Shown: positions 15,307 to 22,743, counted from the first letter of the stretch. The stretch is 27,706 nucleotides of DNA from a virus (IMGVR_UViG_3300046520_000336:1-27706); one strand, 5' to 3'. Notes: generated from the letters alone by a model not told the origin. Program-made: numbers and translations.

Positions 15307-15677
15307 CAATCCGCCTTGAGGTAATCGTGCGGCGGTGTCTTGTTGAAGCGAACCGCCTTGATAGTGGCTTTGCCATCGATCAGCGCGCGCAGCACGCGGT
15401 GCCAGCCGTCCATGATGAAGCCCTCTTCGCTGAGGATCACCGGATGGCTGGTGTCAACGTCCAGCGCGCGGCGCATGTGGTGCGCCATACCGAATGGCGA
15501 GCCTTCTGGCGTCCAAACTTCGGTGCCCAGGTAGATCGCGGCTAACGGCAGGTCGAACGGCTCCAGATCCGCAGCGCGCGCTATCAAGTTGGTAACGGTC
15601 CAGACCTTCCCGTTGTGGCTGTACGTGTTTTCATGCGCCGCGCAACCTTCAATCTGCACCACTGGAAACTTACTCAT
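15306..15677 (-). CDS. ParB/sulfiredoxin-like domain protein in neck gene block
   Basis: This is a 123-residue protein. Its second half contains HPVILSEEGFIMDGWHRVLR followed by ALIDGKATIKAVRF, the pattern of ParB N-terminal/sulfiredoxin-like folds, in which the G-W/N-H-R stretch binds a nucleotide phosphate. The first half (TVTNLIARAADLEPFDLPLA) also fits a short ParB-like region. There is no DNA-binding helix-turn-helix domain, so it is not a partition ParB. Related small proteins may modify or bind nucleotides. It is embedded between two neck genes with 4-base and 1-base overlaps, so it is co-translated with them, but its job there is unknown. Confidence 0.65.
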   Translation of the reverse strand: MSKFPVVQIEGCAAHENTYSHNGKVWTVTNLIARAADLEPFDLPLAAIYLGTEVWTPEGSPFGMAHHMRRALDVDTSHPVILSEEGFIMDGWHRVLRALIDGKATIKAVRFNKTPPHDYLKAD

Positions 15678-16192
15678 CCGCGCACCACCTTGATCATGCC
15701 CGCACCGCCGGCGGCGCCAAAGAACGGCTCCAGCATCGCATCGATGGCGACAAAGCGCGCGGCAGCATCGGTGTTGTGCTCGAAGTACTCGGTTTCCAGC
15801 GGCCCGGTCTTGTCGCGCTTCACCTGGTTGTTACCGGTCTCCAGGTCCGGAAGCAGTTCCTCGCCACGCGCCGCGCGCACGGCCAGGTCAATGCAGGCGT
15901 TGACCACTTCCGCTGGCACGACAGTGCTCAGCACCGGGAAGTCATCGACCACGACGTTCCAGCGCGGCCAGTCGAGCGCCTGTGCCTGATACACGCGGCG
16001 GCCCGCCCAGCGCTTGCGGTAGTTGGCCAGCATGAATTGCGTAGAGCGGCGCAGCGCGACTTCCTTCTCGGCGTCGGTGCGCGGCGCCCAGTCCGTGACG
16101 CCCAGGGCGACGCAGCGCGCATCGGCCGACTCCACGCTGGCGTAGCTATCTGCGTCACGCGTGCCTTCGCCGGTCTCGATATTGATGGTCAT
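15674..16192 (-). CDS. Head-tail adaptor, DnaT_2-like (gp6-type)
   Basis: In this 172-residue protein the pattern DADSYASVESADARCVALGV near the start, then EKEVALRRSTQFMLANYRKR, WAGRRVYQAQALDWPRWNVV, VPAEVVNACIDLAVRAARG and FVAIDAMLEPFFG near the end is that of the DnaT-like (DnaT_2) phage proteins that serve as the first adaptor ring below the portal. The name is historical; no replication role is implied. It is normally the first neck gene after the capsid block. Here the upstream side is interrupted by the plus-strand nuclease-like gene, and the ATG at 16192 has only a weak GGTAA box. Confidence 0.82.
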   Translation of the reverse strand: MTINIETGEGTRDADSYASVESADARCVALGVTDWAPRTDAEKEVALRRSTQFMLANYRKRWAGRRVYQAQALDWPRWNVVVDDFPVLSTVVPAEVVNACIDLAVRAARGEELLPDLETGNNQVKRDKTGPLETEYFEHNTDAAARFVAIDAMLEPFFGAAGGAGMIKVVRG

Positions 16193-16212
16193 ATCAAATT
16201 ACCATGTATAGT
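16182..16212 (+). promoter_or_regulatory. Candidate promoter for plus-strand inserted gene
   Basis: TTGATG (16182-16187) and TATAGT (16207-16212) resemble -35 and -10 boxes, but the 19-base spacer is longer than ideal. They lie 28 bases before the ATG at 16241 and overlap the start of the divergent adaptor gene. A dedicated promoter is expected for a gene that opposes the late operon. Confidence 0.32.
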
Positions 16213-16240
16213 TCAAAGCTGTTCAAGAGGGGGGGGTGAC

Positions 16241-17301
16241 ATGGAAGATGAGGGGCAAGAACCACAACTAGACAGCGATCAAGAAAGGCTGATAGCGGAG
16301 TTCATGCGTCGATCATTTGGCGCCTCATTCATATTCGCACCCAAGAATTTCAAAAAAGAGAACGGGCAAGAGAAAGAGGCATGTGACATATTTATCATAG
16401 TCAATAATGTCGTTTTTCTCTTTTATCTGAAATCCGGCCGCAAACCGCCCGAAAAACAGATCGCAGCAAACGCTAAGCAATTTAGAAATTTCTCTGCACT
16501 CTGGCGTACCGGAAGAAAAGAATATCGGCTAACTGGTAAGAATAATTTCGGCAACATTGCCGAGATTGACTATAGTGATCAGCTAAAGATCGTATTCGTC
16601 TCGGTTATCTCTCATGAGACAGGTGTGTCGTTAATACCGCACCAACATCGGTTGCCGAACGAGATTTGGATTAGCATCCCAGAATTTTTACTTCATGCAT
16701 TGAAAATGTATCGTGCAACATGCGTCGATTTGCTTATCGTAGTACGCGATAGCTTGATAGAAAAATCCGGCAATACCCAATCACTGAAACGTATCGTATC
16801 GTAGCGAAATATATTAAGCGGGCGCGTTTGGCGGGAGATCCAGACGGTCAGTACATTAATCGAGGTGCAACCGGCGACTTCAATAGAGTCCACTATGCCA
16901 TCGCAAACATGAAGCTTCAACAGTATCCCGAATTAGCTAGTTTTTTTTCTGATCTTTCACTATTCGAGTACGCTTCAATCGTCGGTACAGTGTTACGTGG
17001 CTTCAAATTAGCAAACGCGCCGAAGTTCACTACGGCGCACACCTTCAAAATTATCGGCTACTACAAAATCCGTATCGATATAATCAATATATCGGCAAAT
17101 AATCTTCCTGAAATTCTTGAGCAGTTTTCTACTAAGAATCCACTCGAGACTCCAGGGATACTGCTAACCTTCGGAGATATTGGCGGATTAAATGACTACC
17201 TTAGGCCGATTAGTACCGGCGTAACAGACAGTCCAATGAAAACACAAGTGGAGCACTATTACGAACAACTCCTCATGAACTATCATCCAACCTGCCTTTA
17301 A
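16241..17301 (+). pseudogene. Inserted nuclease-like gene, split by a one-base frameshift
   Basis: Two adjacent frames read as one protein. The first (16241-16804, 187 residues) contains GQEKEACDIFIIVNNVVFLF followed by YLKSGRKPPEKQIAANAKQF. This recalls the core of PD-(D/E)xK-type nucleases (D49 and K64), but the usual acidic residue two before the lysine is tyrosine. The second frame is open from 16753 to 17301. Adding one A to the A5 run at 16761-16765 fuses them smoothly (LIEKIRQYPITETYRIVAKY) into about 353 residues. The ATG at 16241 follows a run of eight G and precedes EDEGQEPQLDSDQERL. The gene is strikingly AT-rich (20 G/C in 60 bases at 16381-16440) and opposes its neighbours, so it is a late acquisition. 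It may be a decayed defence or cargo gene, a programmed frameshift, or a sequencing error. Confidence 0.72.
16761..16765 (+). other. A5 homopolymer where the nuclease-like frame breaks
   Basis: In frame, the codons around the run read GAA AAA TCC. With one extra A they would read GAA AAA ATC CGG and continue into the second open frame. The phase does not form a classical X_XXY_YYZ heptamer, which favours a one-base deletion or read error over programmed slippage. Confidence 0.62.
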
Positions 17302-18815
17302 TAAGCCCCGACGTTAGGTGTTCCCCCCTGCGCGAGGAACTGCCCCTTAAAGGTAAAAGTACAAGAGGCATATGACCACTCCAGTGGATGAATGCCGTCA
17401 CCAGTGGACATGGGTGTCCACACTCCAGATTGACCGGAGCCGCCCGCTTCGACCACGACGTTGGGGTCCAAAACGCCAAAGATTGTCTTCGCCGCCTTAA
17501 GGGAGGTGATCCAAGCCTTATAAGATGCGAGCGTTGAAGTCGGGTACTCGCAGCCTGCGCGGGGAGTCTGATTGGCGGTCGTCGACCACGCATCGGTAGC
17601 GACCACCGTGCCAGTTGCCGGGCTCGTTCCGCCTGCGAAGTTGTACGAGACCGAGACGTTCGGAACGATATCGGTGATCGTCGCGCCGGTAACGTTGTAC
17701 GCGACAGGCGTGGCTCCGGTGACCGACAGCTTGCCGCCGACGGTGAGGCCCGAGGTGTCGGTCATAGCCAGGGTCGCGACGGTGCCGGAGGATGTCGCCT
17801 GCGTGACCGCATACTGCTTGGTTGTCGTGCCCGGCTCGCACTGGATTACCCAAATGCGCAAGCTCGGGTTGATGGACAGCAGCTTCGTGACCAGCGTGTT
17901 GAACCAGTTTTGCAGATTAGCCAGTGTCGGCGTGCCGGTGTTGATATCGTTGATCGGGTAGCCAATGAAAACATCTGTGACGTAGGCCGCCATTGCCCAT
18001 GCAGCAGCCGGGATTTGGGACCAGCCCTGCATCGTGGTGCCCGCAAAGCCATAATTGATGTACGGGATATTGAGCTGGGCAAGTGCGTTGGATATGTGGG
18101 ATGCGCCGCCGTCCGGATTAGCGCGTGCGTTCGGCGTACCTGCGCCAACGAACTTGCTGTCGCCCAGCAGTATTGCGGAGGTGCGTTGATAGTCGTATTG
18201 CACCAGCGCCGTATGGATAGTGTTCGGCGCGGCCGAAGTATTACCACTACTGCCAGCACCGAGCAACGGGCCAGTGCCCGACATATTCTCCTGTGAATTC
18301 ACGCCAGCGTTATACCACCATGTCGCTTGGGCGAATTGGCTGCCCGTACCACCCGACTGTTGCAAAGCTGAGAATAGAAATCCACCGGAACCGGCGGTAG
18401 CCACGCTCGCTTCCCAGCGAATCCACCAACTCGCGCCGGCCGGTATCGAGCCGTTCAGCAAGCACCAGTCATCGGAGAGCGCCAGCTCATCACCGGGGTT
18501 GACCACCTTGGTAATGGAGCCGCCCCAAGTTATCGGTACCGATACAGGGCTGCCACCGATCATCACCTCTACCCAAAACTTAAGCGTCTGCGCTTTCGCG
18601 ATATTGACGCGCGTACCATTGCCAGGGCAGTTGAATCCCACCACTGGCTGCACCACTTTGCTCACGGGCCATGGCACCGCCTTAATCGGAATTCGGCCCT
18701 GCGCCAAAACGCCCGTTAATAGGCCGACGCCTGAAGAATAAGGTGTAATTTGCACTTGCGCGAGCTGCAACTTTGCTGGACGGCGTAGCACCGCGTTTTT
18801 TTGATCCCAAACCAT
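17298..18815 (-). CDS. SGNH/GDSL hydrolase-like virion protein
   Basis: This is a 505-residue protein. After a beta-rich N-terminal half (residues 1-210, possibly virion anchoring), the SGNH blocks appear in order: ILLGDSKF with S220 (block I), YGFAGT with G259 (block II), IGYPINDIN with N289 (block III) and GDGIHPLEW with D473 and H476 (block V). All four catalytic positions are present, so esterase or deacetylase activity on sugar O-acyl groups is plausible. Residues about 337-407 between blocks III and V form a beta-rich insert (GLTVGGKLSVTGATPVAYNV). A GGAG box 6 bases before the ATG supports the start. It lies in the head block with no signal peptide, suggesting a capsid-bound decoration or fibre that acts on host surface glycans. 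The stop overlaps that of the convergent inserted gene by 3 bases. Confidence 0.78.
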   Translation of the reverse strand: MVWDQKNAVLRRPAKLQLAQVQITPYSSGVGLLTGVLAQGRIPIKAVPWPVSKVVQPVVGFNCPGNGTRVNIAKAQTLKFWVEVMIGGSPVSVPITWGGSITKVVNPGDELALSDDWCLLNGSIPAGASWWIRWEASVATAGSGGFLFSALQQSGGTGSQFAQATWWYNAGVNSQENMSGTGPLLGAGSSGNTSAAPNTIHTALVQYDYQRTSAILLGDSKFVGAGTPNARANPDGGASHISNALAQLNIPYINYGFAGTTMQGWSQIPAAAWAMAAYVTDVFIGYPINDINTGTPTLANLQNWFNTLVTKLLSINPSLRIWVIQCEPGTTTKQYAVTQATSSGTVATLAMTDTSGLTVGGKLSVTGATPVAYNVTGATITDIVPNVSVSYNFAGGTSPATGTVVATDAWSTTANQTPRAGCEYPTSTLASYKAWITSLKAAKTIFGVLDPNVVVEAGGSGQSGVWTPMSTGDGIHPLEWSYASCTFTFKGQFLAQGGTPNVGAY

Positions 18816-18827
18816 TCTCTTCTCCGA

Positions 18828-19418
18828 TCAGTTCGAGGTTTCGTCAACGTAGTAGCGGGACGTGGCGCCGGCGCCCGCCGTACGGGTGAAGCGCATGTGC
18901 GTGACCGCCGGTGCGCTTGGGTAGCTAGCAGCGCTATCCGGAACGCCGACGGCGCCGTTCGGCCAAGCGGTCCAAGGGCCAGCGGCGCTGGTGCCGCTCT
19001 CCACCAACACGCTATCGCCGGCGACTGGATTTACCGACACTCGATACACCGAGTTCGCCGTGCCGCCGAGCGCAACCACGACTGGCACTGCATCTGCGAG
19101 CGCGCCGCTCGCGTGCCACAGGCCTCCACCTGGTGCACCGGTCGAAACTGTCAGCACCGCGTCCTGAACCGTGGCGTCGATACTTCCCGCAGCACAGGCA
19201 ACGCGGATCCTTTGAGTATTCTCATACGGGCCGATTGGCGCTAGCGAGCCCACACCCACCGCCCAGGAGCGCGAAGAGTTCGTGCCACCGAGAACAGGAT
19301 CCAGCAGGTACGCCACGCCGGCGGCCCCGGCCGCGCCGGTCAGGATCAGCGCTTTGCCCTCGGGCAGCGTGATGGTCTTGGCGGACTCGCCTACTTTGAT
19401 CGTGGTGGTGATGGACAT
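18828..19418 (-). CDS. Beta-rich putative virion decoration protein
   Basis: This is a 196-residue protein with no named family that I can recognise. The first half has TTTIKVGESAKTITLPEGK and GVGSLAPIGPYENTQRIRV, typical of beta-structured head or fibre modules. The second half (YRVSVNPVAGDSVLVESGTS, then APAVTHMRFTRTAGAGATSR) looks like a beta-sandwich. There is no signal peptide or membrane segment. It lies directly upstream of the SGNH-like gene with 12 bases between them, after a terminator-like hairpin, so it is likely to be a structural partner or base for that enzyme on the capsid. Confidence 0.6.
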   Translation of the reverse strand: MSITTTIKVGESAKTITLPEGKALILTGAAGAAGVAYLLDPVLGGTNSSRSWAVGVGSLAPIGPYENTQRIRVACAAGSIDATVQDAVLTVSTGAPGGGLWHASGALADAVPVVVALGGTANSVYRVSVNPVAGDSVLVESGTSAAGPWTAWPNGAVGVPDSAASYPSAPAVTHMRFTRTAGAGATSRYYVDETSN

Positions 19419-19442
19419 TGGCTATCTCGGCGGTGGAATTAG

Positions 19443-19462
19443 AAAAACCCGCACGCGGCGGG
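19443..19462 (-). terminator. Hairpin with U5 before the 196-residue protein gene
   Basis: On the minus strand CCCGC and GCGGG pair around a 5-base loop and are followed by five T residues. The stem is short but GC-only. It lies 22 bases after the HeH protein stop and 24 bases before the next ATG. Confidence 0.62.
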
Positions 19463-19484
19463 CTAGTGGTGTAGCGAGGCAGAA

Positions 19485-19946
19485 TTACGCAGCGGTCAGC
19501 AGCGCGATCAGGTCAGCCTTGTCGGCAGTCGACGGGAACTGAGTGCCCTTCTCGACCAGCGCTGCTTTCAGCTGGTCCTTGGTCATCGCCGCGAAGTCCA
19601 GCTTACCAGCGGCGGCGTGTGCGGCGGCCAGGTCGGCCAGACGCAACGCTTCGCGCTCATTGGCCCCCTCGTGTTCGGCCAGCGCCTGCTCGCGGTCGTC
19701 CAGCACATTGCTGCGCTGGTTCAGCTGCAGTTCCAGATCATCCAGCTGTTCCTTGCGCGCCACCAGTTGGTCGCGGCCGGCAATCAGCTCGGCCAGCGTT
19801 GGCACGCCGTCATCGGTGTCGCCGGAGATATTGCCCAGGCTCTCGCCGTCCAGCAGTTCGTGCTTCGACGGGTCGAAGTCAGCCTTCTCGATCAGGACGA
19901 ATTCGCCCTGACTCAGATGGGATGGTTTGATTTTGATGGTGGTCAT
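19485..19946 (-). CDS. Coiled-coil protein with C-terminal HeH/SAP-like domain
   Basis: The 153-residue protein starts at the ATG at 19946; a longer open frame upstream overlaps the coat gene and has no good start. Residues about 52-112 form a coiled coil (ELIAGRDQLVARKEQLDDLE). Residues about 120-151 match the HeH/SAP-like helix-extension-helix pattern (MTKDQLKAALVEKGTQFPST, then ADLIALL), often found in phage proteins of the capsid region and linked to DNA or protein contact. It follows the coat gene directly, where head accessory proteins lie. The role is inferred from position; it may be a minor head or decoration-support protein. Confidence 0.68.
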   Translation of the reverse strand: MTTIKIKPSHLSQGEFVLIEKADFDPSKHELLDGESLGNISGDTDDGVPTLAELIAGRDQLVARKEQLDDLELQLNQRSNVLDDREQALAEHEGANEREALRLADLAAAHAAAGKLDFAAMTKDQLKAALVEKGTQFPSTADKADLIALLTAA

Positions 19947-19963
19947 GTTGTTCTCGCAAATTG

Positions 19964-19987
19964 CCCGGCGCCGTGGTGGCCGCCGGG
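19964..19987 (-). other. GC hairpin between coat and HeH protein genes
   Basis: On the minus strand CCCGGCG and CGCCGGG form a perfect 7-base-pair stem with a 10-base loop. No U tract follows, so it is more likely to protect the coat mRNA 3' end or to slow ribosomes than to terminate transcription. Confidence 0.48.
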
Positions 19988-19999
19988 TGGGTGGATGGT

Positions 20000-21169
20000 T
20001 TAGCCGCCGATCAGGTGGCCACCCAGGTGCGGGTTCGGCGCGCCGGTGCCCCATGCGAGGTTGACCTCGTAGCGGACTTGGCGTTTCTGCTTGTAGATGC
20101 AGAACTCGTAGGTGATGCCCGAGATCGGGTCGGTGACCATCATGACGTCGTCCGCCGAGTCGCCGCCTTCCGGCATGGCTGGCGCGCGCGTGGCCAGTTG
20201 GATAGCAGCGCGCTGGAAGAAAGAGTTACGCACCGTTGCGGCGATCAAGGTGATGCCGGTTGCCGCTGCCGGGATCGCCTGGCGCAGACCTGGTGCTTGC
20301 AGACGGATCTGGCCACCGTCCGCCATGCTGGTGTCGCCCGCAGCCAGGATGTACTGATTCGGATCGCCGGCGAACTTAACGATATCACCCGCCAATAACG
20401 TGCCGGTGCCGGCGGATGCCAGATTGATCAGGGTGGCACCCTTGGCGTAGCCCGCAGCGTTGGTGGTCGCACCAGCTGCGGTGCCTGCGGTGATCAGATC
20501 ACCGATCGCGCCCGAGTTGTGCAGATCGAAGCCCTGTACCAGGGTGACTGCACCACGGCGCAGCAACTCGTCGGTACCGGCTTCATTCACGCGGAACAGG
20601 CCGGCCTGCTTACCTTCGACGTTAGCCATGGCACCGGAGCCCAGAACCATGTGCAGATCGGACAACGGCGCGCCATTATCCTTCAGGATCTTCTTCGGCT
20701 GCGCGAAGTCGGACAGGTCGCCAGCGGTACCGAACGGGATGGTGCCCACGACGCCGTAGGCACGGCTCAGTTTCAGGCTCGTGACCGCGAGGTCGGTTTC
20801 GACTTCGTTGGTCAGCGTACGCAACGCCTGGGCAATGCGCTGCTGATTGACATTGGCGTAGGTACCGGCGCTTTGCAAGCGCATGGTGTCGTCGCCATTG
20901 ATACCAAACGGGACCGAGCGCTGCTTGTTGATCGTCATGTCAACATAGTTGACGGTTTGATTGCCTGCATCCTCGGCGTACGCGCCTTGGGTTAGGTCTT
21001 CCGCCGCCATCGCGCCAACCACGGGCGAGCGAACAGTTTGATTCAGCGCCGCGCGCTCCGCAGTCGAGTCGCGCGATACCGCCGGGATGAAGCCCACCTG
21101 CTCGCGCGCGATGACGTTCATCGCTGCGTAGATATCGGGAATCAGACCGGTCAGAGTCAGGATAGTCAT
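20000..21169 (-). CDS. Major capsid protein, P22 coat type
   Basis: This 389-residue protein builds the capsid shell. The N-terminus LTGLIPDIYAAMNVIAREQV with GFIPAVSRDSTAERAALNQT is characteristic of the P22 coat family (an HK97-fold protein). Further matches are INKQRSVPFGINGDDTMRL and ALRTLTNEVETDLAVTSLKL. Residues about 240-300 (LINLASAGTGTLLAGDIVKF onward) correspond to the inserted domain region of this family. The preceding gene is scaffold, as in P22. An AAAGG box lies 8 bases before the ATG, and a hairpin with U5 lies just upstream, which fits independent tuning of this most abundant protein. Confidence 0.92.
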   Translation of the reverse strand: MTILTLTGLIPDIYAAMNVIAREQVGFIPAVSRDSTAERAALNQTVRSPVVGAMAAEDLTQGAYAEDAGNQTVNYVDMTINKQRSVPFGINGDDTMRLQSAGTYANVNQQRIAQALRTLTNEVETDLAVTSLKLSRAYGVVGTIPFGTAGDLSDFAQPKKILKDNGAPLSDLHMVLGSGAMANVEGKQAGLFRVNEAGTDELLRRGAVTLVQGFDLHNSGAIGDLITAGTAAGATTNAAGYAKGATLINLASAGTGTLLAGDIVKFAGDPNQYILAAGDTSMADGGQIRLQAPGLRQAIPAAATGITLIAATVRNSFFQRAAIQLATRAPAMPEGGDSADDVMMVTDPISGITYEFCIYKQKRQVRYEVNLAWGTGAPNPHLGGHLIGG

Positions 21170-21189
21170 AAGTAATGCCTTTCGAAATT

Positions 21190-21213
21190 AAAAAGGCCCG
21201 CACAAGGCGAGCC
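21190..21213 (-). terminator. Hairpin with U5 before coat gene
   Basis: On the minus strand GGCTCGC and GCGGGCC pair over 7 positions, one being U-G, around a 5-base loop, followed by TTTTT. On the plus strand the same position would be a C-A mismatch, so the hairpin is fitted to minus-strand RNA. It lies 20 bases before the coat ATG. The scaffold-coat gap (21170-21332) holds nothing else except a weak CCCCAG/CTGGGG repeat with a long loop. Confidence 0.7.
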
Positions 21214-21332
21214 GGTCAGGATGGTTTGAGTTGTAGAACGGTCAGGCTATCCAGCCCAAAGCACCCCGCCGACATCCATCAGCAAGGCATCAAATGACCC
21301 CAGAAAAGTAGTCAGAAATTAACTGGGGCGTA

Positions 21333-22127
21333 TCAATCGGTAACGACTGCGCCGCCTTTAACGGCTTCGGCCTGTGCTTGGGGCGACATGGCAAAGAACT
21401 GCGAGCGCTGGATTTCCTTTGCACCACCAGAGCCACCTTTACCGCCGCCGGCGCCGCCACCGGAAGCGCCGGAGCCCTTCAGGATCGAATCCTTGTGCGA
21501 ATATTGGCCGACCATGACCTGAATGGCTTCTTCAAAGTCCGCGTGGTTGCCGTGGTTCGTGGCCGAGAAGATCGGATTGCCATCCGCGCCCAGCGGCACC
21601 AGCTTGCCAGCTTCGACTTTGAAGCGCTCGCCGAAGAACTTTTGCGCCATGTCGGCAGGGATTGCCAGCTTATCCTTGATGAATGCCGAGCCCGCAAACG
21701 AGCCGCCGATGATGTGGGTGTTCAGCTCGGACGTGCGCTGCGCCAGCTGGTCGGTCAGCAGCTTTTCCTTTTCCTGCGCGGCGCGTGTGGCGTTGGCCAC
21801 GGCTTCCTGCGCGGACTTGGCAGCGGCATCCTTGATTTCCTGGACCTTGGCGGCAGTGGTCAGGTCGCCCGCCTTGATGTTCTTTACGGTCTCCAGTGCG
21901 GCCAAGGCAGCGGCGCCGTCCTCGATGCCCTCGAACGATTTCAGCTTGGTCTCGGCAGCCTCTTTGGCCTCGCGGTGGGCTTTCGCTTCGCCGTTCAGCC
22001 GGCCGATGGTGGCGACGGTGCCGTCGGCGTCAAACGGGGCTTCGCGGCCGTCGGTACCGATGAAGATTGGTTGCTTCCGGTCGGCGTCCATAGCGATGGT
22101 GCCGTCGGTGTTGAATTTGAATGGCAT
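21333..22127 (-). CDS. Scaffolding protein (DUF6651-like)
   Basis: This 264-residue protein should guide coat assembly and then leave the head. It opens MPFKFNTDGTIAMDADRKQP and IFIGTDGREAPFDADGT, typical of DUF6651 proteins upstream of phage coat genes. The centre (about 48-140) is a long charged coiled coil (EAKAHREAKEAAETKLKSFE, then AQEKEKLLTDQLAQRTSELN). A glycine-rich linker (GASGGGAGGGKGGSGG) leads to a short end with QRSQFFAMSPQAQAEAVKGG. Coiled coil plus C-terminal helical contact fits a scaffold. A GGAAAG box precedes the ATG. The order scaffold-coat supports the call. Confidence 0.85.
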   Translation of the reverse strand: MPFKFNTDGTIAMDADRKQPIFIGTDGREAPFDADGTVATIGRLNGEAKAHREAKEAAETKLKSFEGIEDGAAALAALETVKNIKAGDLTTAAKVQEIKDAAAKSAQEAVANATRAAQEKEKLLTDQLAQRTSELNTHIIGGSFAGSAFIKDKLAIPADMAQKFFGERFKVEAGKLVPLGADGNPIFSATNHGNHADFEEAIQVMVGQYSHKDSILKGSGASGGGAGGGKGGSGGAKEIQRSQFFAMSPQAQAEAVKGGAVVTD

Positions 22128-22206
22128 GGTAAGACTTTCCGGGCATCCGCCCTATCGATGGCCGTCCGGCCGTTGCGCCGCGCTGCATCCGCTTGCGGCA
22201 ATAAAA

Positions 22207-22232
22207 AAGCCGCCAGGTTGACCGGGCGGCTT
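22207..22232. terminator. Bidirectional hairpin before scaffold gene
   Basis: AAGCCGCC and GGCGGCTT form a perfect 8-base-pair stem with a 10-base loop. On the minus strand it is followed by TTTTTTAT (22206-22201 side), which is a strong U tract. It is the second of two hairpins in the gap between the 75-residue protein gene and the scaffold gene. Confidence 0.75.
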
Positions 22233-22244
22233 TCGTTGAGACGT

Positions 22245-22265
22245 AAAAAACCCGCCGGAGCGGGT
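22245..22265 (-). terminator. Hairpin with U6, first of tandem pair before scaffold
   Basis: On the minus strand ACCCGC and GCGGGT form a 6-base-pair stem with a TCCG loop, followed by a run of T residues (22250-22245). With the next hairpin it gives a tandem terminator separating the packaging/portal block from the scaffold/coat block. Confidence 0.78.
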
Positions 22266-22291
22266 GGTGTGTACTTAATGGAGGGCGAGAA

Positions 22292-22519
22292 TTACTTGGC
22301 GCTGGGATCTTGCGAGGGGGCAACAGGCAGCTCTTGCCCGCAGTCAACCGCATCATTGGACTCATGACCAAGTTCGCCCTCGCTGGGTGCTGAGCTGTTT
22401 GCTCCAGTGGGCGTAACGACCTCATTCGGGAGTTTAAATGTTCGATACGCGGTGCCGATATGAAGCCATTCGCTGTCAATCTGCGTATCATCGCGGGAAG
22501 ATCCTCGTTTATCGTTCAT
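22292..22519 (-). CDS. Small hypothetical protein, acidic and disordered
   Basis: This 75-residue protein starts with an ATGA overlap with the zinc-ribbon gene stop, so it is translationally coupled. The first third (NDKRGSSRDDTQIDSEWLHI and GTAYRTFKLPNEVV) looks folded; the rest is rich in S, P, E, D and N and probably disordered. I recognise no family. It is the last gene before the tandem terminators that precede the scaffold gene. Confidence 0.6.
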   Translation of the reverse strand: MNDKRGSSRDDTQIDSEWLHIGTAYRTFKLPNEVVTPTGANSSAPSEGELGHESNDAVDCGQELPVAPSQDPSAK

Positions 22520-22743
22520 GCCACTACCATCCTTTCCCCCTTCAATAGGCAGCCCACGCAGATAATCTGCCGCGTGCCGCCCTTCAATTTACGTGCCTGC
22601 ATCATGGCGCCAATGACCGTTTCAATGAACTCCCGACCCGAACAGCGCGGACACTGCAGCATCTCGGCCGGCTTACTGGCGCGCGCGCTGCGTGTCTTCG
22701 GCTTGGCCGGCGCCGGCTCAGAGGGAACGAGGTGGAGAGTCAT
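22516..22743 (-). CDS. Small zinc-ribbon protein
   Basis: This 75-residue protein has a basic, proline- and alanine-rich N-terminus (PSEPAPAKPKTRSARASKPA), then CPRCSGREFIETVIGAMMQA and a second knuckle ICVGCLLKGERMVV. The two CxxC pairs, 31 residues apart, form a zinc ribbon. Its basic tail suggests nucleic-acid contact. The protein could be a translational or packaging regulator, but the sequence does not say which. It lies 15 bases after the Mu F-like gene and overlaps the next gene as ATGA. Confidence 0.68.
   Translation of the reverse strand: MTLHLVPSEPAPAKPKTRSARASKPAEMLQCPRCSGREFIETVIGAMMQARKLKGGTRQIICVGCLLKGERMVVA

Noticed and set aside
16760-16766. Programmed -1 frameshift in the nuclease-like gene
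   Set aside because: The phase is GAA AAA TCC, which lacks an X_XXY_YYZ heptamer. A base deletion or read error is simpler, though slippage is not excluded.
21298-21328. CCCCAG/CTGGGG hairpin after the scaffold stop
   Set aside because: It has only six pairs with a 19-base loop and a poor U tract; a better terminator lies at 21190-21213.
22030-22491. 153-residue minus frame before scaffold
   Set aside because: It crosses the tandem terminators and overlaps both neighbours in another frame; no domain is visible.
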